Shown here in pieces: positions 1 to 4,938 of a stretch of DNA of 5,501 nt; position 1 is the first letter of the stretch, and every line of letters begins with the position of its first letter. Origin of the DNA: an uncultured Erysipelotrichaceae bacterium (lineage in GTDB: Bacteria > Bacillota_I > Bacilli_A > Erysipelotrichales > Erysipelotrichaceae); NCBI GenBank assembly GCA_934692455.1, contig CAKUTY010000102.1, forward strand, positions 1 through 5,501, read 5' to 3'. The notes beneath the pieces were generated by a model, which worked only from the letters and a program-made list of their open reading frames with translations, was not told where the DNA came from and made no database searches. The translations under genes were made by a program, and so were the position numbers.

Positions 1-1163
1 GTTGTATTACGTGGAATTAATACAGTCATAACACCACCTAATGTTTCAATACCTAAAGACAATGGAGTAACATCTAGTAATAATACATCATGAGGATTTT
101 CACCACCTAAGATACCACCTTGAATTGCAGCACCCATCGCAACTACTTCATCTGGGTTAACAGACTTGTTAGGTTCCTTACCTAATTCTTTCTTAACAGC
201 TTCTTGAACTGCAGGAATTCTTGTAGAACCACCAACTAGTAATACTTGATCCAAGTCACTAGCGCTTAAACCAGCATCCTTTAAAGCTTGTTTAACTGGG
301 GTTACTGTTCTATCAACCAAGAACTTAGTCATCTTATCAAAGTTAGCTCTTGTTAAATCTGTTTCAAAGTGTAATGGACCAGATTGGTTAGCTGAGATGA
401 ATGGTAGAGAGATGTGAGCTTGTAATGTACCACTTAAATCTTTCTTAGCCTTTTCAGCAGCTTCCTTCATTCTTTGAAGAGCCATACGATCAGCCTTTAA
501 ATCAATATTGTATTGTTTCTTGAATTCATCAGCCATCCAATCAACAATAACATTATCGAAGTCATCACCACCTAAATGGTTATCACCAGCTGTGGCTAAT
601 ACTTCAAATGTACCTTCTGACATATCAATGATAGAAACATCGAATGTACCACCACCTAAGTCGAATACTAGAACCTTTTGTTCCTTATCAGTCTTATCAA
701 TACCGAAAGCTAAAGAAGCAGCTGTTGGTTCATTGATAATTCTTTCTACATCTAAACCAGCAATCTTACCAGCATCCTTAGTTGCTTGACGTTGAGCATC
801 GTTGAAGTAAGCAGGAACTGTAATAACAGCCTTTGTTACTGGTTCACCAAGATATTCTTCAGCATACTTCTTTAAATATTGAAGAATCATAGCACTGATT
901 TCTTGTGGTGTATATGTCTTACCGTTTGCACTAATCTTTTCACTAGAACCCATTAATCTTTTTACTGAAGATACTGTGTCCTTATTTGTAACTGCTTGTC
1001 TTTTTGCAGCTTCACCAACTACGATTTCACCATCCTTGAATGCTACTACAGATGGAGTTGTTCTATTACCTTCTGGATTTGTGATGACCTTAGCTTCGCC
1101 ACCTTCCATAACACTAACACAACTGTTTGTTGTACCTAAGTCAATACCAATAATTTTACTCAT
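1..1163 (-). CDS. dnaK: Molecular chaperone DnaK (Hsp70), 3' end beyond the window
   Basis: Cytoplasmic ATP-dependent Hsp70 chaperone that binds unfolded polypeptides, working with DnaJ and GrpE. The window holds the first 387 codons and two bases of the next one. The ATPase domain (about residues 1-355) shows GIDLGTTNSC at 6-15, the VPAYFNDAQRQ motif at 116-126, FDLGGGTFDVS at 167-177 and LVGGSTRIP at 309-317. The hydrophobic interdomain linker DVLLLDVTPLSLG follows at 359-371, and the first strands of the substrate-binding domain reach the left edge. The region around residues 70-90 lacks the insertion typical of proteobacterial DnaK, so this is the Gram-positive type. The ATG at 1163 is preceded by AGGAGG with 9 nt spacing. 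The gene lies 19 nt after grpE and should be cotranscribed from the CIRCE-controlled hrcA promoter. About 220 residues and any dnaJ downstream are not visible. Confidence 0.98.
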   Translation of the reverse strand, partial: MSKIIGIDLGTTNSCVSVMEGGEAKVITNPEGNRTTPSVVAFKDGEIVVGEAAKRQAVTNKDTVSSVKRLMGSSEKISANGKTYTPQEISAMILQYLKKYAEEYLGEPVTKAVITVPAYFNDAQRQATKDAGKIAGLDVERIINEPTAASLAFGIDKTDKEQKVLVFDLGGGTFDVSIIDMSEGTFEVLATAGDNHLGGDDFDNVIVDWMADEFKKQYNIDLKADRMALQRMKEAAEKAKKDLSGTLQAHISLPFISANQSGPLHFETDLTRANFDKMTKFLVDRTVTPVKQALKDAGLSASDLDQVLLVGGSTRIPAVQEAVKKELGKEPNKSVNPDEVVAMGAAIQGGILGGENPHDVLLLDVTPLSLGIETLGGVMTVLIPRNT

Positions 1164-1170
1164 TTTTCAT

Positions 1171-1178
1171 TTCCTCCT
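1171..1178 (-). promoter_or_regulatory. dnaK ribosome binding site
   Basis: AGGAGGAA on the minus strand, 9 nt (counted from AGGAGG) before the dnaK ATG at 1163 and just after the grpE stop. Near-perfect anti-Shine-Dalgarno complementarity fits high translation of dnaK relative to grpE, whose site (AAGGA) is weaker. It also fixes the dnaK start: an out-of-frame ATG lies only 2 nt after AGGAGG, too close to be used. Confidence 0.8.
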
Positions 1179-1182
1179 AAAT

Positions 1183-1755
1183 TTATTCGCTAATCTTTAC
1201 CATCGCAGCTCTTAATACGCGATCCTTTAACATATAACCTTTTTGTAGTACTTCAATTACTACACCAGGTTCAACTCCCTCTTTCTTTTCAATCATGATT
1301 GATTGTTCGAAATTAGGATCAAATTTTTTATTCAAACAATCTATTTCCTCAACACCCTCATCCTTTAAAGATTTGATTAGTTGATTATAGATCATTTCAA
1401 CACCTTTCTTTAATTGCGATTCACTTTCATCACTTGCAGCCAACGCTCTTTCTAGATTATCGATAGCTGGAAGTATTTCCTTCGCAAAACTTTGTATACG
1501 ATACTTCTTATTTGTATCAGCCTCAGTTTGAAGTCTTCTCTTAACATTCTCTGTATCCGCATAAGCCTTTGCGTATGCATTCTTCAAGCGATCAACTTCA
1601 GCCTTTAAGTCGTCAATCTCACCTTGAAGTTTTTCTTCTGCGCTAGGTTCGATTTCTTCTTCAGTCTCAGTTTCGTGCTCAGCAGATTCGAGCCCAGATT
1701 CGTGTCCAACCTCTTCCTCTTTAACTTCTTCTTTTAAATCTTTATTTTCTTCCAT
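1183..1755 (-). CDS. grpE: GrpE, nucleotide exchange factor of DnaK
   Basis: Cytoplasmic cochaperone that releases ADP from DnaK and serves as a thermosensor. The 190-residue length is normal for the family. Residues 1-40 are very acidic and probably disordered. Residues 41-105 form the long helical dimerisation segment, including AYADTENVKRR at 64-74 and the ILPAIDNLERAL run at 94-105. The C-terminal beta domain carries KKFDPNFEQSI at 143-153 and the signature GYMLKDRVLRAAMVKIS at 173-189, which contacts DnaK. Most family members have Pro where this one has the first Ala of RAAMV, and His-Gln where it has Glu-Gln in DPNFEQ; both are mild variants. The gene starts 11 nt after hrcA stops, with an AAAGGAA site before ATG 1755, and ends 19 nt before dnaK. 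Confidence 0.97.
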   Translation of the reverse strand: MEENKDLKEEVKEEEVGHESGLESAEHETETEEEIEPSAEEKLQGEIDDLKAEVDRLKNAYAKAYADTENVKRRLQTEADTNKKYRIQSFAKEILPAIDNLERALAASDESESQLKKGVEMIYNQLIKSLKDEGVEEIDCLNKKFDPNFEQSIMIEKKEGVEPGVVIEVLQKGYMLKDRVLRAAMVKISE

Positions 1756-1766
1756 GAATTTCCTTT

Positions 1767-2780
1767 CTACTTGTAGATATCATCCAAAGCCTTAGAAATC
1801 AACGACATCAATGATAACACACGATTATATTCCATACGTCTAGGACCCATGACCATCAACTTACCAATTTCTTTCTTAGAAAGTCTTACATCAGTAGTAA
1901 CAATAGCCATATCATCTTTCCATATTAGTTCAGTACCCTTTGGCATAATAGCCGTAACTTGATTTTCGCCATTATCTTCTGCAACAATTTCCTTAATCTT
2001 ATTTGGATCATCAAATATTTTGATTAATTCTTTAAGCTTCTCGGTATCAGAGAATTCTGGTTGATACATCAAATTAGAAGTACCTGAGAAATATAACTTT
2101 TCACTCGCAAATCTTGTAAAGGCTCCTATAAACGCATTGAACAACATTTCATGGCGTTTAACATTGTTTACAAGAATTGGTCTAATTGACTCTAACTTTT
2201 CTTTTAAATCAGATATTTGTGTTCCCTTCAAGCGGTCATTTAAGATATCAGTACAAGTCTTGATATCCTCAGCAGAAACACTATCCTTAAAGTTAAATGT
2301 CTTATTTTCTGTATGACCAGTGTTGGTCACAAAGACACAAACCGCTGTTTTATCATCTAATGGAAACAAGGCTATATGCTCAAGTGTTTGTAAGTTCGCA
2401 TTAGGACCCAACACACCACTTGTAAGATTTGTCATATCCGATATCATTCTACATGACTGTTTCACACAATCTTCTACATTCATTGTTGAATCAGAGAAGA
2501 TGTTTGCAACTTCATATTTAACTTTATCATCAAGACCTTTGTCCAATAGATTCTCACAATAATATTTATATCCCTTATTGGAAGGAATTCTTCCAGCTGA
2601 AGTATGAGGTTTCTCAAGATAACCCTCAGCCTCAAGGATAGCCATATCATTTCTGATAGTGGCACTAGAATAAGGTAAGTGGTACTCCTCTACTAACGTC
2701 TTAGAGGCAACCGGCTCAGCAGTATTGATGAATTCATCAATGATAGCTTTTAATATTTCAATCATTCTTTGCGTCATCAT
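1767..2780 (-). CDS. hrcA: Heat-inducible transcription repressor HrcA
   Basis: Repressor of class I heat-shock genes. It dimerises and binds CIRCE operators, and in other Firmicutes its folding depends on GroEL. I place the start at ATG 2780 (337 aa), because AAAGGAGGT at 2788-2796 sits 8 nt upstream. A longer reading from GTG 2801 would put that ribosome binding site and part of a CIRCE arm inside the coding region. Residues 1-75 are the winged helix-turn-helix: the helix SSATIRNDMAILE at 38-50, then the wing containing LEKPHTSAGRIPSNKGY. The rest is the GAF-like effector and dimerisation domain, ending in a helical segment (residues SLISKALDDIYK). It is first in the operon, 11 nt before grpE, and is expected to repress itself through the two CIRCE sites just upstream. 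Confidence 0.96.
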   Translation of the reverse strand: MMTQRMIEILKAIIDEFINTAEPVASKTLVEEYHLPYSSATIRNDMAILEAEGYLEKPHTSAGRIPSNKGYKYYCENLLDKGLDDKVKYEVANIFSDSTMNVEDCVKQSCRMISDMTNLTSGVLGPNANLQTLEHIALFPLDDKTAVCVFVTNTGHTENKTFNFKDSVSAEDIKTCTDILNDRLKGTQISDLKEKLESIRPILVNNVKRHEMLFNAFIGAFTRFASEKLYFSGTSNLMYQPEFSDTEKLKELIKIFDDPNKIKEIVAEDNGENQVTAIMPKGTELIWKDDMAIVTTDVRLSKKEIGKLMVMGPRRMEYNRVLSLMSLISKALDDIYK

Positions 2781-2794
2781 ATTTGCCACCTCCT

Positions 2795-2821
2795 TTAGCA
2801 CTCTTATCTTACTTCTGCTAA
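2795..2821 (-). promoter_or_regulatory. Promoter-proximal CIRCE operator (imperfect)
   Basis: Read on the plus strand this is TTAGCACTC-N9-TTCTGCTAA against the CIRCE consensus TTAGCACTC-N9-GAGTGCTAA. One arm is perfect, the other matches 6 of 9, and the 9-9-9 geometry is exact. It covers the predicted transcription start and touches the hrcA ribosome binding site, so bound HrcA would block initiation. Described from sequence only; the role follows from the known HrcA/CIRCE system. Confidence 0.75.
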
Positions 2822-2822
2822 T

Positions 2823-2851
2823 ATACTACCAACATATTTAGCACTTGTCAA
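2823..2851 (-). promoter_or_regulatory. Sigma-A type promoter of hrcA-grpE-dnaK
   Basis: On the minus strand a perfect -35 TTGACA (2846-2851) is followed by a 17-nt spacer and TAGTAT as -10 (2823-2828, 4 of 6 to consensus). The predicted start is near 2816, leaving an untranslated leader of about 35 nt. The -35 lies inside the upstream CIRCE and the start inside the downstream CIRCE. An A/T-only stretch at about 2865-2884 lies just upstream and could act as an UP element. Confidence 0.75.
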
Positions 2852-2864
2852 CAACTAGTGCTAA
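2838..2864 (-). promoter_or_regulatory. Distal CIRCE operator
   Basis: TTAGCACTT-N9-TAGTGCTAA on the plus strand: 8 of 9 arm positions match the CIRCE consensus on each side, with exact 9-nt spacing. The dyad continues inward past one mismatch (GT...AC). It contains the -35 hexamer of the hrcA promoter, so HrcA binding here competes directly with RNA polymerase. The adjacent hrcA gene and the second CIRCE copy make the assignment secure. Confidence 0.93.
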
Positions 2865-2883
2865 AATATTTTAAATTTTTTTT

Positions 2884-2916
2884 CAAACAAAAATCAAGGC
2901 CATCTAAACCTTGATT
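2884..2916 (-). terminator. Intrinsic terminator after the hicAB cassette
   Basis: On the minus strand AATCAAGG (2916-2909), a 9-nt loop region, then CCTTGATT (2899-2892): an 8-bp perfect stem followed by TTTGTTTG. The stem begins at the base directly after the TAG stop of the 126-aa gene. It separates the toxin-antitoxin cassette from the hrcA promoter about 35 bp further on. The T tract is on the minus-strand side only, so it is one-directional. Confidence 0.85.
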
Positions 2917-3297
2917 CTATACAACGTTTCTTATATCAGCTTCAACGATATTAAACCTTAAAAATTCGGGAATAACCTCTTTTAAAGCTCTTTGTTTAAC
3001 ACTCTCATCATTTGAAACGGCTGCTCTAATCAGGATACCAGTAGGATATACTATTTTACTAAGTTTACATTTCCTAATATCGTTATAATTTGTACAAATT
3101 GGTACATCATTAATATTAGAAAGGTAATCAGTCATACTCAATAAATACAGTGCTTCTAGATACCATTTTTTATCAAACAATTCTCTAATACGATTACTCT
3201 CAAGAGTATCAATAAGAAATTGGATATCACCTTTTTCCTTAACTTCATGGCATATATTACTCTTAAAAGTTTCGAAAGAGCTTCTATAACAATCCAT
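2917..3297 (-). CDS. Unrecognised 126-aa protein, third gene of the hicAB cassette
   Basis: I do not recognise a functional family with confidence. The chosen start is ATG 3297, because AGGTG overlapping the hicB stop sits 6 nt upstream; a GTG at 3306, directly after that stop, is possible but has a poorer site. The protein is soluble, with no signal peptide or membrane segment. It looks mostly helical: residues 1-35 are charged, then comes an aromatic run KKWYLEALYLLSMTDYLS (44-61), a Cys-containing middle (ICTNYNDIRKCKLSKI), and a C-terminal helix KQRALKEVIPEFL. Translation is tightly coupled to hicB and the terminator follows at once, so it belongs to the same transcript. A role as an accessory component of the toxin-antitoxin locus is inferred from position only. 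Confidence 0.8.
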   Translation of the reverse strand: MDCYRSSFETFKSNICHEVKEKGDIQFLIDTLESNRIRELFDKKWYLEALYLLSMTDYLSNINDVPICTNYNDIRKCKLSKIVYPTGILIRAAVSNDESVKQRALKEVIPEFLRFNIVEADIRNVV

Positions 3298-3306
3298 ATA
3301 AAACAC

Positions 3307-3669
3307 CTATTTTAATGATAAACCATCATTTTTTGATAGTAGATACAAACAGTACTGATTCATACTAATGCCTTCTCTTAAAGCATGATTAGCTAGAGAT
3401 TTGTGCAGACTTCTTGGCATTCTCAATTTAAACTGTCCAGAATAATTATCCAGTGTATCAGGTTCTGGGATATCAATATTTTCTTCGATTGCTGCTAATA
3501 ACCATTCTTTTTTTGCATCATTAGCATTTTTTACTACTTCATCAATAGTTTCTCCGCAAGTTAAACATCCAGGCAAATCAGGATAAGAAGCAACATAACC
3601 ACCTTCGCTTTTATCTTCAACAATTTCTAAACGATATGGCAAAGACATATAATCAACTATACTTTTCAT
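3307..3669 (-). CDS. hicB: HicB-family antitoxin with C-terminal DNA-binding segment
   Basis: Antitoxin of a type II HicAB system, expected to bind and block the HicA mRNA interferase and to repress its own promoter. At 120 aa it has the usual two parts. Residues 10-65 are the partial RNase H-like HicB fold with the hallmark YPDLPGCLTCGETIDEVV (29-46) and the following helix NANDAKKEWLLAA. Residues 78-112 resemble an Arc/HicB ribbon-helix-helix: FKLRMPRSLHKSLANHA, then EGISMNQYCLYLLS. The start ATG 3669 has GAGGA 8 nt upstream and lies inside the end of the hicA reading frame (17-nt overlap in the restored frame), typical of coupled toxin and antitoxin genes. The reading frame is intact although the toxin gene is broken. 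Confidence 0.9.
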   Translation of the reverse strand: MKSIVDYMSLPYRLEIVEDKSEGGYVASYPDLPGCLTCGETIDEVVKNANDAKKEWLLAAIEENIDIPEPDTLDNYSGQFKLRMPRSLHKSLANHALREGISMNQYCLYLLSKNDGLSLK

Positions 3670-3909
3670 TTTTTCTATCCTCGCTTTCTACTACTTTTTT
3701 AACCATTTCAACATACACCTTCTTGATTGGTTCATGTTTTGGAATTGTAATTGGCATGCAACCTAGTTTCCTAAAAGTATAATGGCTACTTCCACCTCTA
3801 GGCGAATTCACCTCATAACCACAACTTATTAAACCTTTTCAATTTGATCAAAACGTAAATCATTAGATAAGCTGCAGATACGTGCTATTAACTTATCCCA
3901 TTTAGACAT
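3653..3909 (-). pseudogene. hicA: hicA toxin gene broken by a one-base frameshift
   Basis: HicA toxins are small mRNA interferases with a dsRBD-like fold and an essential histidine. From ATG 3909 (GGAG 7 nt upstream) the frame encodes MSKWDKLIARICSLSNDLRF and six more residues, then stops at TAATAA (first stop 3831-3829). Shifting frame at GTTTAATAAG, as if one T of a run were lost near 3831-3833, continues with LISCGYEVNSPRGGSSHYTF, RKLGCMPITIPKHEPIKKVY and VEMVKKVVESED, to a TGA at 3655-3653 inside hicB. The joined product would be 85 aa, normal for the family. It carries the expected GSSHYTF histidine motif and the IPKHEPIKKVYVEMV C terminus, all beyond the frameshift. As read, only a 26-residue fragment without the active site is made. 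A sequencing error is the main alternative. Confidence 0.85.
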
Positions 3910-3937
3910 TTGCATACTCCAATCTATATGCAATTAA

Positions 3938-3966
3938 ATTATACATGGTGTCATATATGGTGTCAA
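3938..3966 (-). promoter_or_regulatory. Consensus promoter of the hicAB cassette
   Basis: On the minus strand TTGACA (3961-3966), a spacer of exactly 17 nt, then TATAAT (3938-3943): both hexamers match the sigma-70/sigma-A consensus at every position. The start would be near 3931, about 22 nt before the hicA ATG at 3909. Such a strong promoter normally needs a repressor. The direct repeats lying over its spacer and -35 suggest that HicB, alone or with HicA, supplies it. Confidence 0.85.
3945..3965. repeat. Tandem direct repeats over the hicA promoter, candidate HicB operator
   Basis: ATGGTGTCA occurs at 3945-3953 and again at 3957-3965, 12 bp apart; with the two preceding positions the unit is TAyATGGTGTCA. 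One copy fills the promoter spacer next to the -10, the other covers most of the -35. Ribbon-helix-helix proteins such as HicB often bind short repeats like these. The operator role is inferred from position. Confidence 0.6.
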
Positions 3967-4012
3967 TAGTCGCATTAATAATTATCTTTCTAAGTATAGT
4001 TTTCTTATTAAA

Positions 4013-4039
4013 TCAATATTCATACTCAACAGTATTCAT
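4013..4039 (-). other. Eight-codon mini-ORF with a strong ribosome binding site
   Basis: ATG 4039 opens the peptide MNTVEYEY, ending in TGA at 4015-4013. It is preceded by AAGGAGGG (4048-4055) with 9 nt between GGAGG and the ATG, as good a site as that of dnaK. Reading past the TGA, the frame stays open until a TAA that overlaps the hicA start. It may be a remnant of a decayed gene, a leader peptide, or chance. I see no convincing promoter close upstream. Confidence 0.3.
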
Positions 4040-4119
4040 TTTATAATCCCTCCTTGTATGTTCAATATAGACTAAACCTGATAATAAAAGAATACCTTGA
4101 GATCATTATGGGAATAATT

Positions 4120-4156
4120 TGTGGATAAGTGGTCAAATAATCAAAAGTTATCCACA
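4120..4156. other. Inverted pair of perfect DnaA-box sequences
   Basis: TGTGGATAA at 4120-4128 and its exact reverse complement TTATCCACA at 4148-4156, 19 bp apart. Both equal the consensus 9-mer bound by the initiator DnaA. No dnaA, dnaN or rnpA lies in the window, so this is not evidently oriC; an outlying DnaA-binding or titration site is possible. A run of seven T follows on the plus strand, so a long-loop hairpin terminator is the alternative, but no plus-strand gene needs one. The match is seen directly; the function is inferred. Confidence 0.45.
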
Positions 4157-4171
4157 TTTTTTTAAAATGAG

Positions 4172-4199
4172 CAAAAGAAAAAGCTGGAACATCCAGCTT
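4172..4199 (-). terminator. Intrinsic terminator of the 47-codon gene
   Basis: On the minus strand AAGCTGGA (4199-4192), loop TGT, TCCAGCTT (4188-4181), then TTTCTTTTG. The 8-bp stem is perfect, the loop tight and the T tract good. It starts 11 nt after the stop codon of the 47-codon gene and insulates it from the region upstream of hicA. Confidence 0.9.
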
Positions 4200-4210
4200 C
4201 ATCATAATAT

Positions 4211-4354
4211 TTATTTAACTACGCAATACTTAATTGTCTTATAACCCATGCCTTCATATTGGTCACAAGCTTCTAACAACAAATCTTCATGTCCATAAGT
4301 ACCTAAGTACTCGATATTACCGATTGGTGACTTACCAAATAATTCATATTTCAT
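4211..4354 (-). CDS. Unrecognised small protein of 47 residues
   Basis: The ATG at 4354 is chosen because AAAGGAGGATTT lies just upstream (10 nt from GGAGG to ATG); an in-frame TTG at 4411 has no such site. The product begins MKYELFGKSPIGNIEYLGTY, continues with an acidic helix-like stretch GHEDLLLEACDQYEGMGY, and ends TIKYCVVK. It is small, soluble and slightly acidic, with two separated cysteines and no membrane segment, signal peptide or metal-binding cluster. A strong ribosome binding site, a plausible promoter and a clean terminator support it as a real single-gene unit. I do not recognise the family and assign no function. Confidence 0.7.
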   Translation of the reverse strand: MKYELFGKSPIGNIEYLGTYGHEDLLLEACDQYEGMGYKTIKYCVVK

Positions 4355-4383
4355 ATATTCAAATCCTCCTTTGAACAATTGAT

Positions 4384-4411
4384 ATTCTAGAGAGTTTTTA
4401 ATGAAATACAA
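4384..4411 (-). promoter_or_regulatory. Possible promoter of the 47-codon gene
   Basis: TAGAAT (4384-4389, 5 of 6 to the -10 consensus) with TTGTAT (4406-4411, 3 of 6 to the -35) at 16-nt spacing on the minus strand. The start would be near 4377, about 22 nt before the ATG at 4354. The -35 is weak, so an activator or readthrough from coaD is plausible. Confidence 0.4.
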
Positions 4412-4423
4412 TAGGTTTTTTCA

Positions 4424-4458
4424 TGAAAACGGTTCCTTTTTACAAGAAAACGGTTTCA
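4424..4458. repeat. Two in-phase direct repeats resembling cre/LacI-family operators
   Basis: GAAAACGGTT occurs at 4425-4434 and 4446-4455, exactly 21 bp (two helical turns) apart. Each copy is a pseudo-dyad centred on CG. The coaD-proximal copy, read on the minus strand as TGAAACCGTTTTCT, differs from the CcpA cre consensus TGWAANCGNTNWCA only at the last base; the other has two mismatches. They lie about 53 and 74 bp upstream of the predicted start of the small gene and abut the coaD stop. Regulator identity is inferred. Confidence 0.45.
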
Positions 4459-4938
4459 TCATTTTTTCAGTTTTAAAATAACATCCTTGGCAATCACATC
4501 AGGAATAAACTTAGAAATATCACCATTAAAAGAAGCGATTTCCTTAGCGATACTAGAACTCAAAAAAGACAACTCAGGTTTAGCTACAAACAAGCATGTT
4601 TCAATATCACTATTAAGCATCAAATTACTTGTAGCTTGTGCTAATTCGTATTCATAATCAGTAACCGCTCTAATGCCTCTTACTATAACCTTACAGTTAA
4701 GTTCTTTGGCCTTATCAACGGTTAAACCATTAGAAGATACAACCTTTACATTAGGAATATGAGCAGTACACTTCTTAATGAATTCTATTCTTTCTTCAAG
4801 AGAAAAGGTACATACCTTAGACTTATTAACCATAATAGCTACATATACTTCATCAAAAGTCTTAGCAGCCCTTTCAATAATATCTAAATGACCCATCGTA
4901 ATAGGATCAAAAGTACCTGGATAAATTGCGTTAGACAT
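4459..4938 (-). CDS. coaD: Phosphopantetheine adenylyltransferase CoaD
   Basis: Catalyses the reversible transfer of an adenylyl group from ATP to 4'-phosphopantetheine, giving dephospho-CoA and pyrophosphate: the penultimate step of coenzyme A synthesis, in the cytoplasm. The 159 residues are the standard length for bacterial PPAT, normally a hexamer. The nucleotidyltransferase signature YPGTFDPITMGH is at 6-17, with the (T/H)xGH histidine at 17. The substrate-binding RGIRAVTDYEYELA stretch is at 88-101 and the ATP-binding SFLSSSIAKEIA at 124-135. The ATG at 4938 is preceded by AGGAGGAAAG, which lies within the last codons of rsmD. The genes overlap by 8 nt (ATGTCTAA), so translation is probably coupled. 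No terminator follows the TGA stop; the repeats upstream of the small gene begin there. Confidence 0.97.
   Translation of the reverse strand: MSNAIYPGTFDPITMGHLDIIERAAKTFDEVYVAIMVNKSKVCTFSLEERIEFIKKCTAHIPNVKVVSSNGLTVDKAKELNCKVIVRGIRAVTDYEYELAQATSNLMLNSDIETCLFVAKPELSFLSSSIAKEIASFNGDISKFIPDVIAKDVILKLKK

Noticed and set aside
508..1215. Plus-strand reading frames opposite dnaK (508-789 and 976-1215)
   Set aside because: They are mirror frames of a highly conserved gene, have low-complexity Ser/Thr/Pro-rich translations, and lack ribosome binding sites.
2320..2665. Plus-strand frame 2320-2562 and minus-strand frame 2480-2665 inside hrcA
   Set aside because: Both lie wholly within the conserved hrcA gene in other frames and resemble no protein family.
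2781..2801. Longer hrcA start at GTG 2801, adding seven residues
   Set aside because: It would place the ribosome binding site AAAGGAGGT and a CIRCE arm inside the coding sequence; ATG 2780 has ideal spacing from that site.
3913..3915. Alternative hicA start at ATG 3915
   Set aside because: Only 1 nt separates it from GGAG; ATG 3909 has 7 nt spacing and matches the usual MSKWDKL beginning of the family.
3907..4039. Reading through TGA (as Trp) to give a 50-residue gene ending at hicA
   Set aside because: Intact genes here use TGG for Trp and TGA as a stop (coaD ends in TGA), and the frame runs through the perfect hicA promoter and its repeats.
4120..4163. Inverted repeat plus T run as a plus-strand intrinsic terminator
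   Set aside because: The loop is 19 nt and no plus-strand gene ends here; the exact DnaA-box identity of both arms is the better explanation, though not proven.
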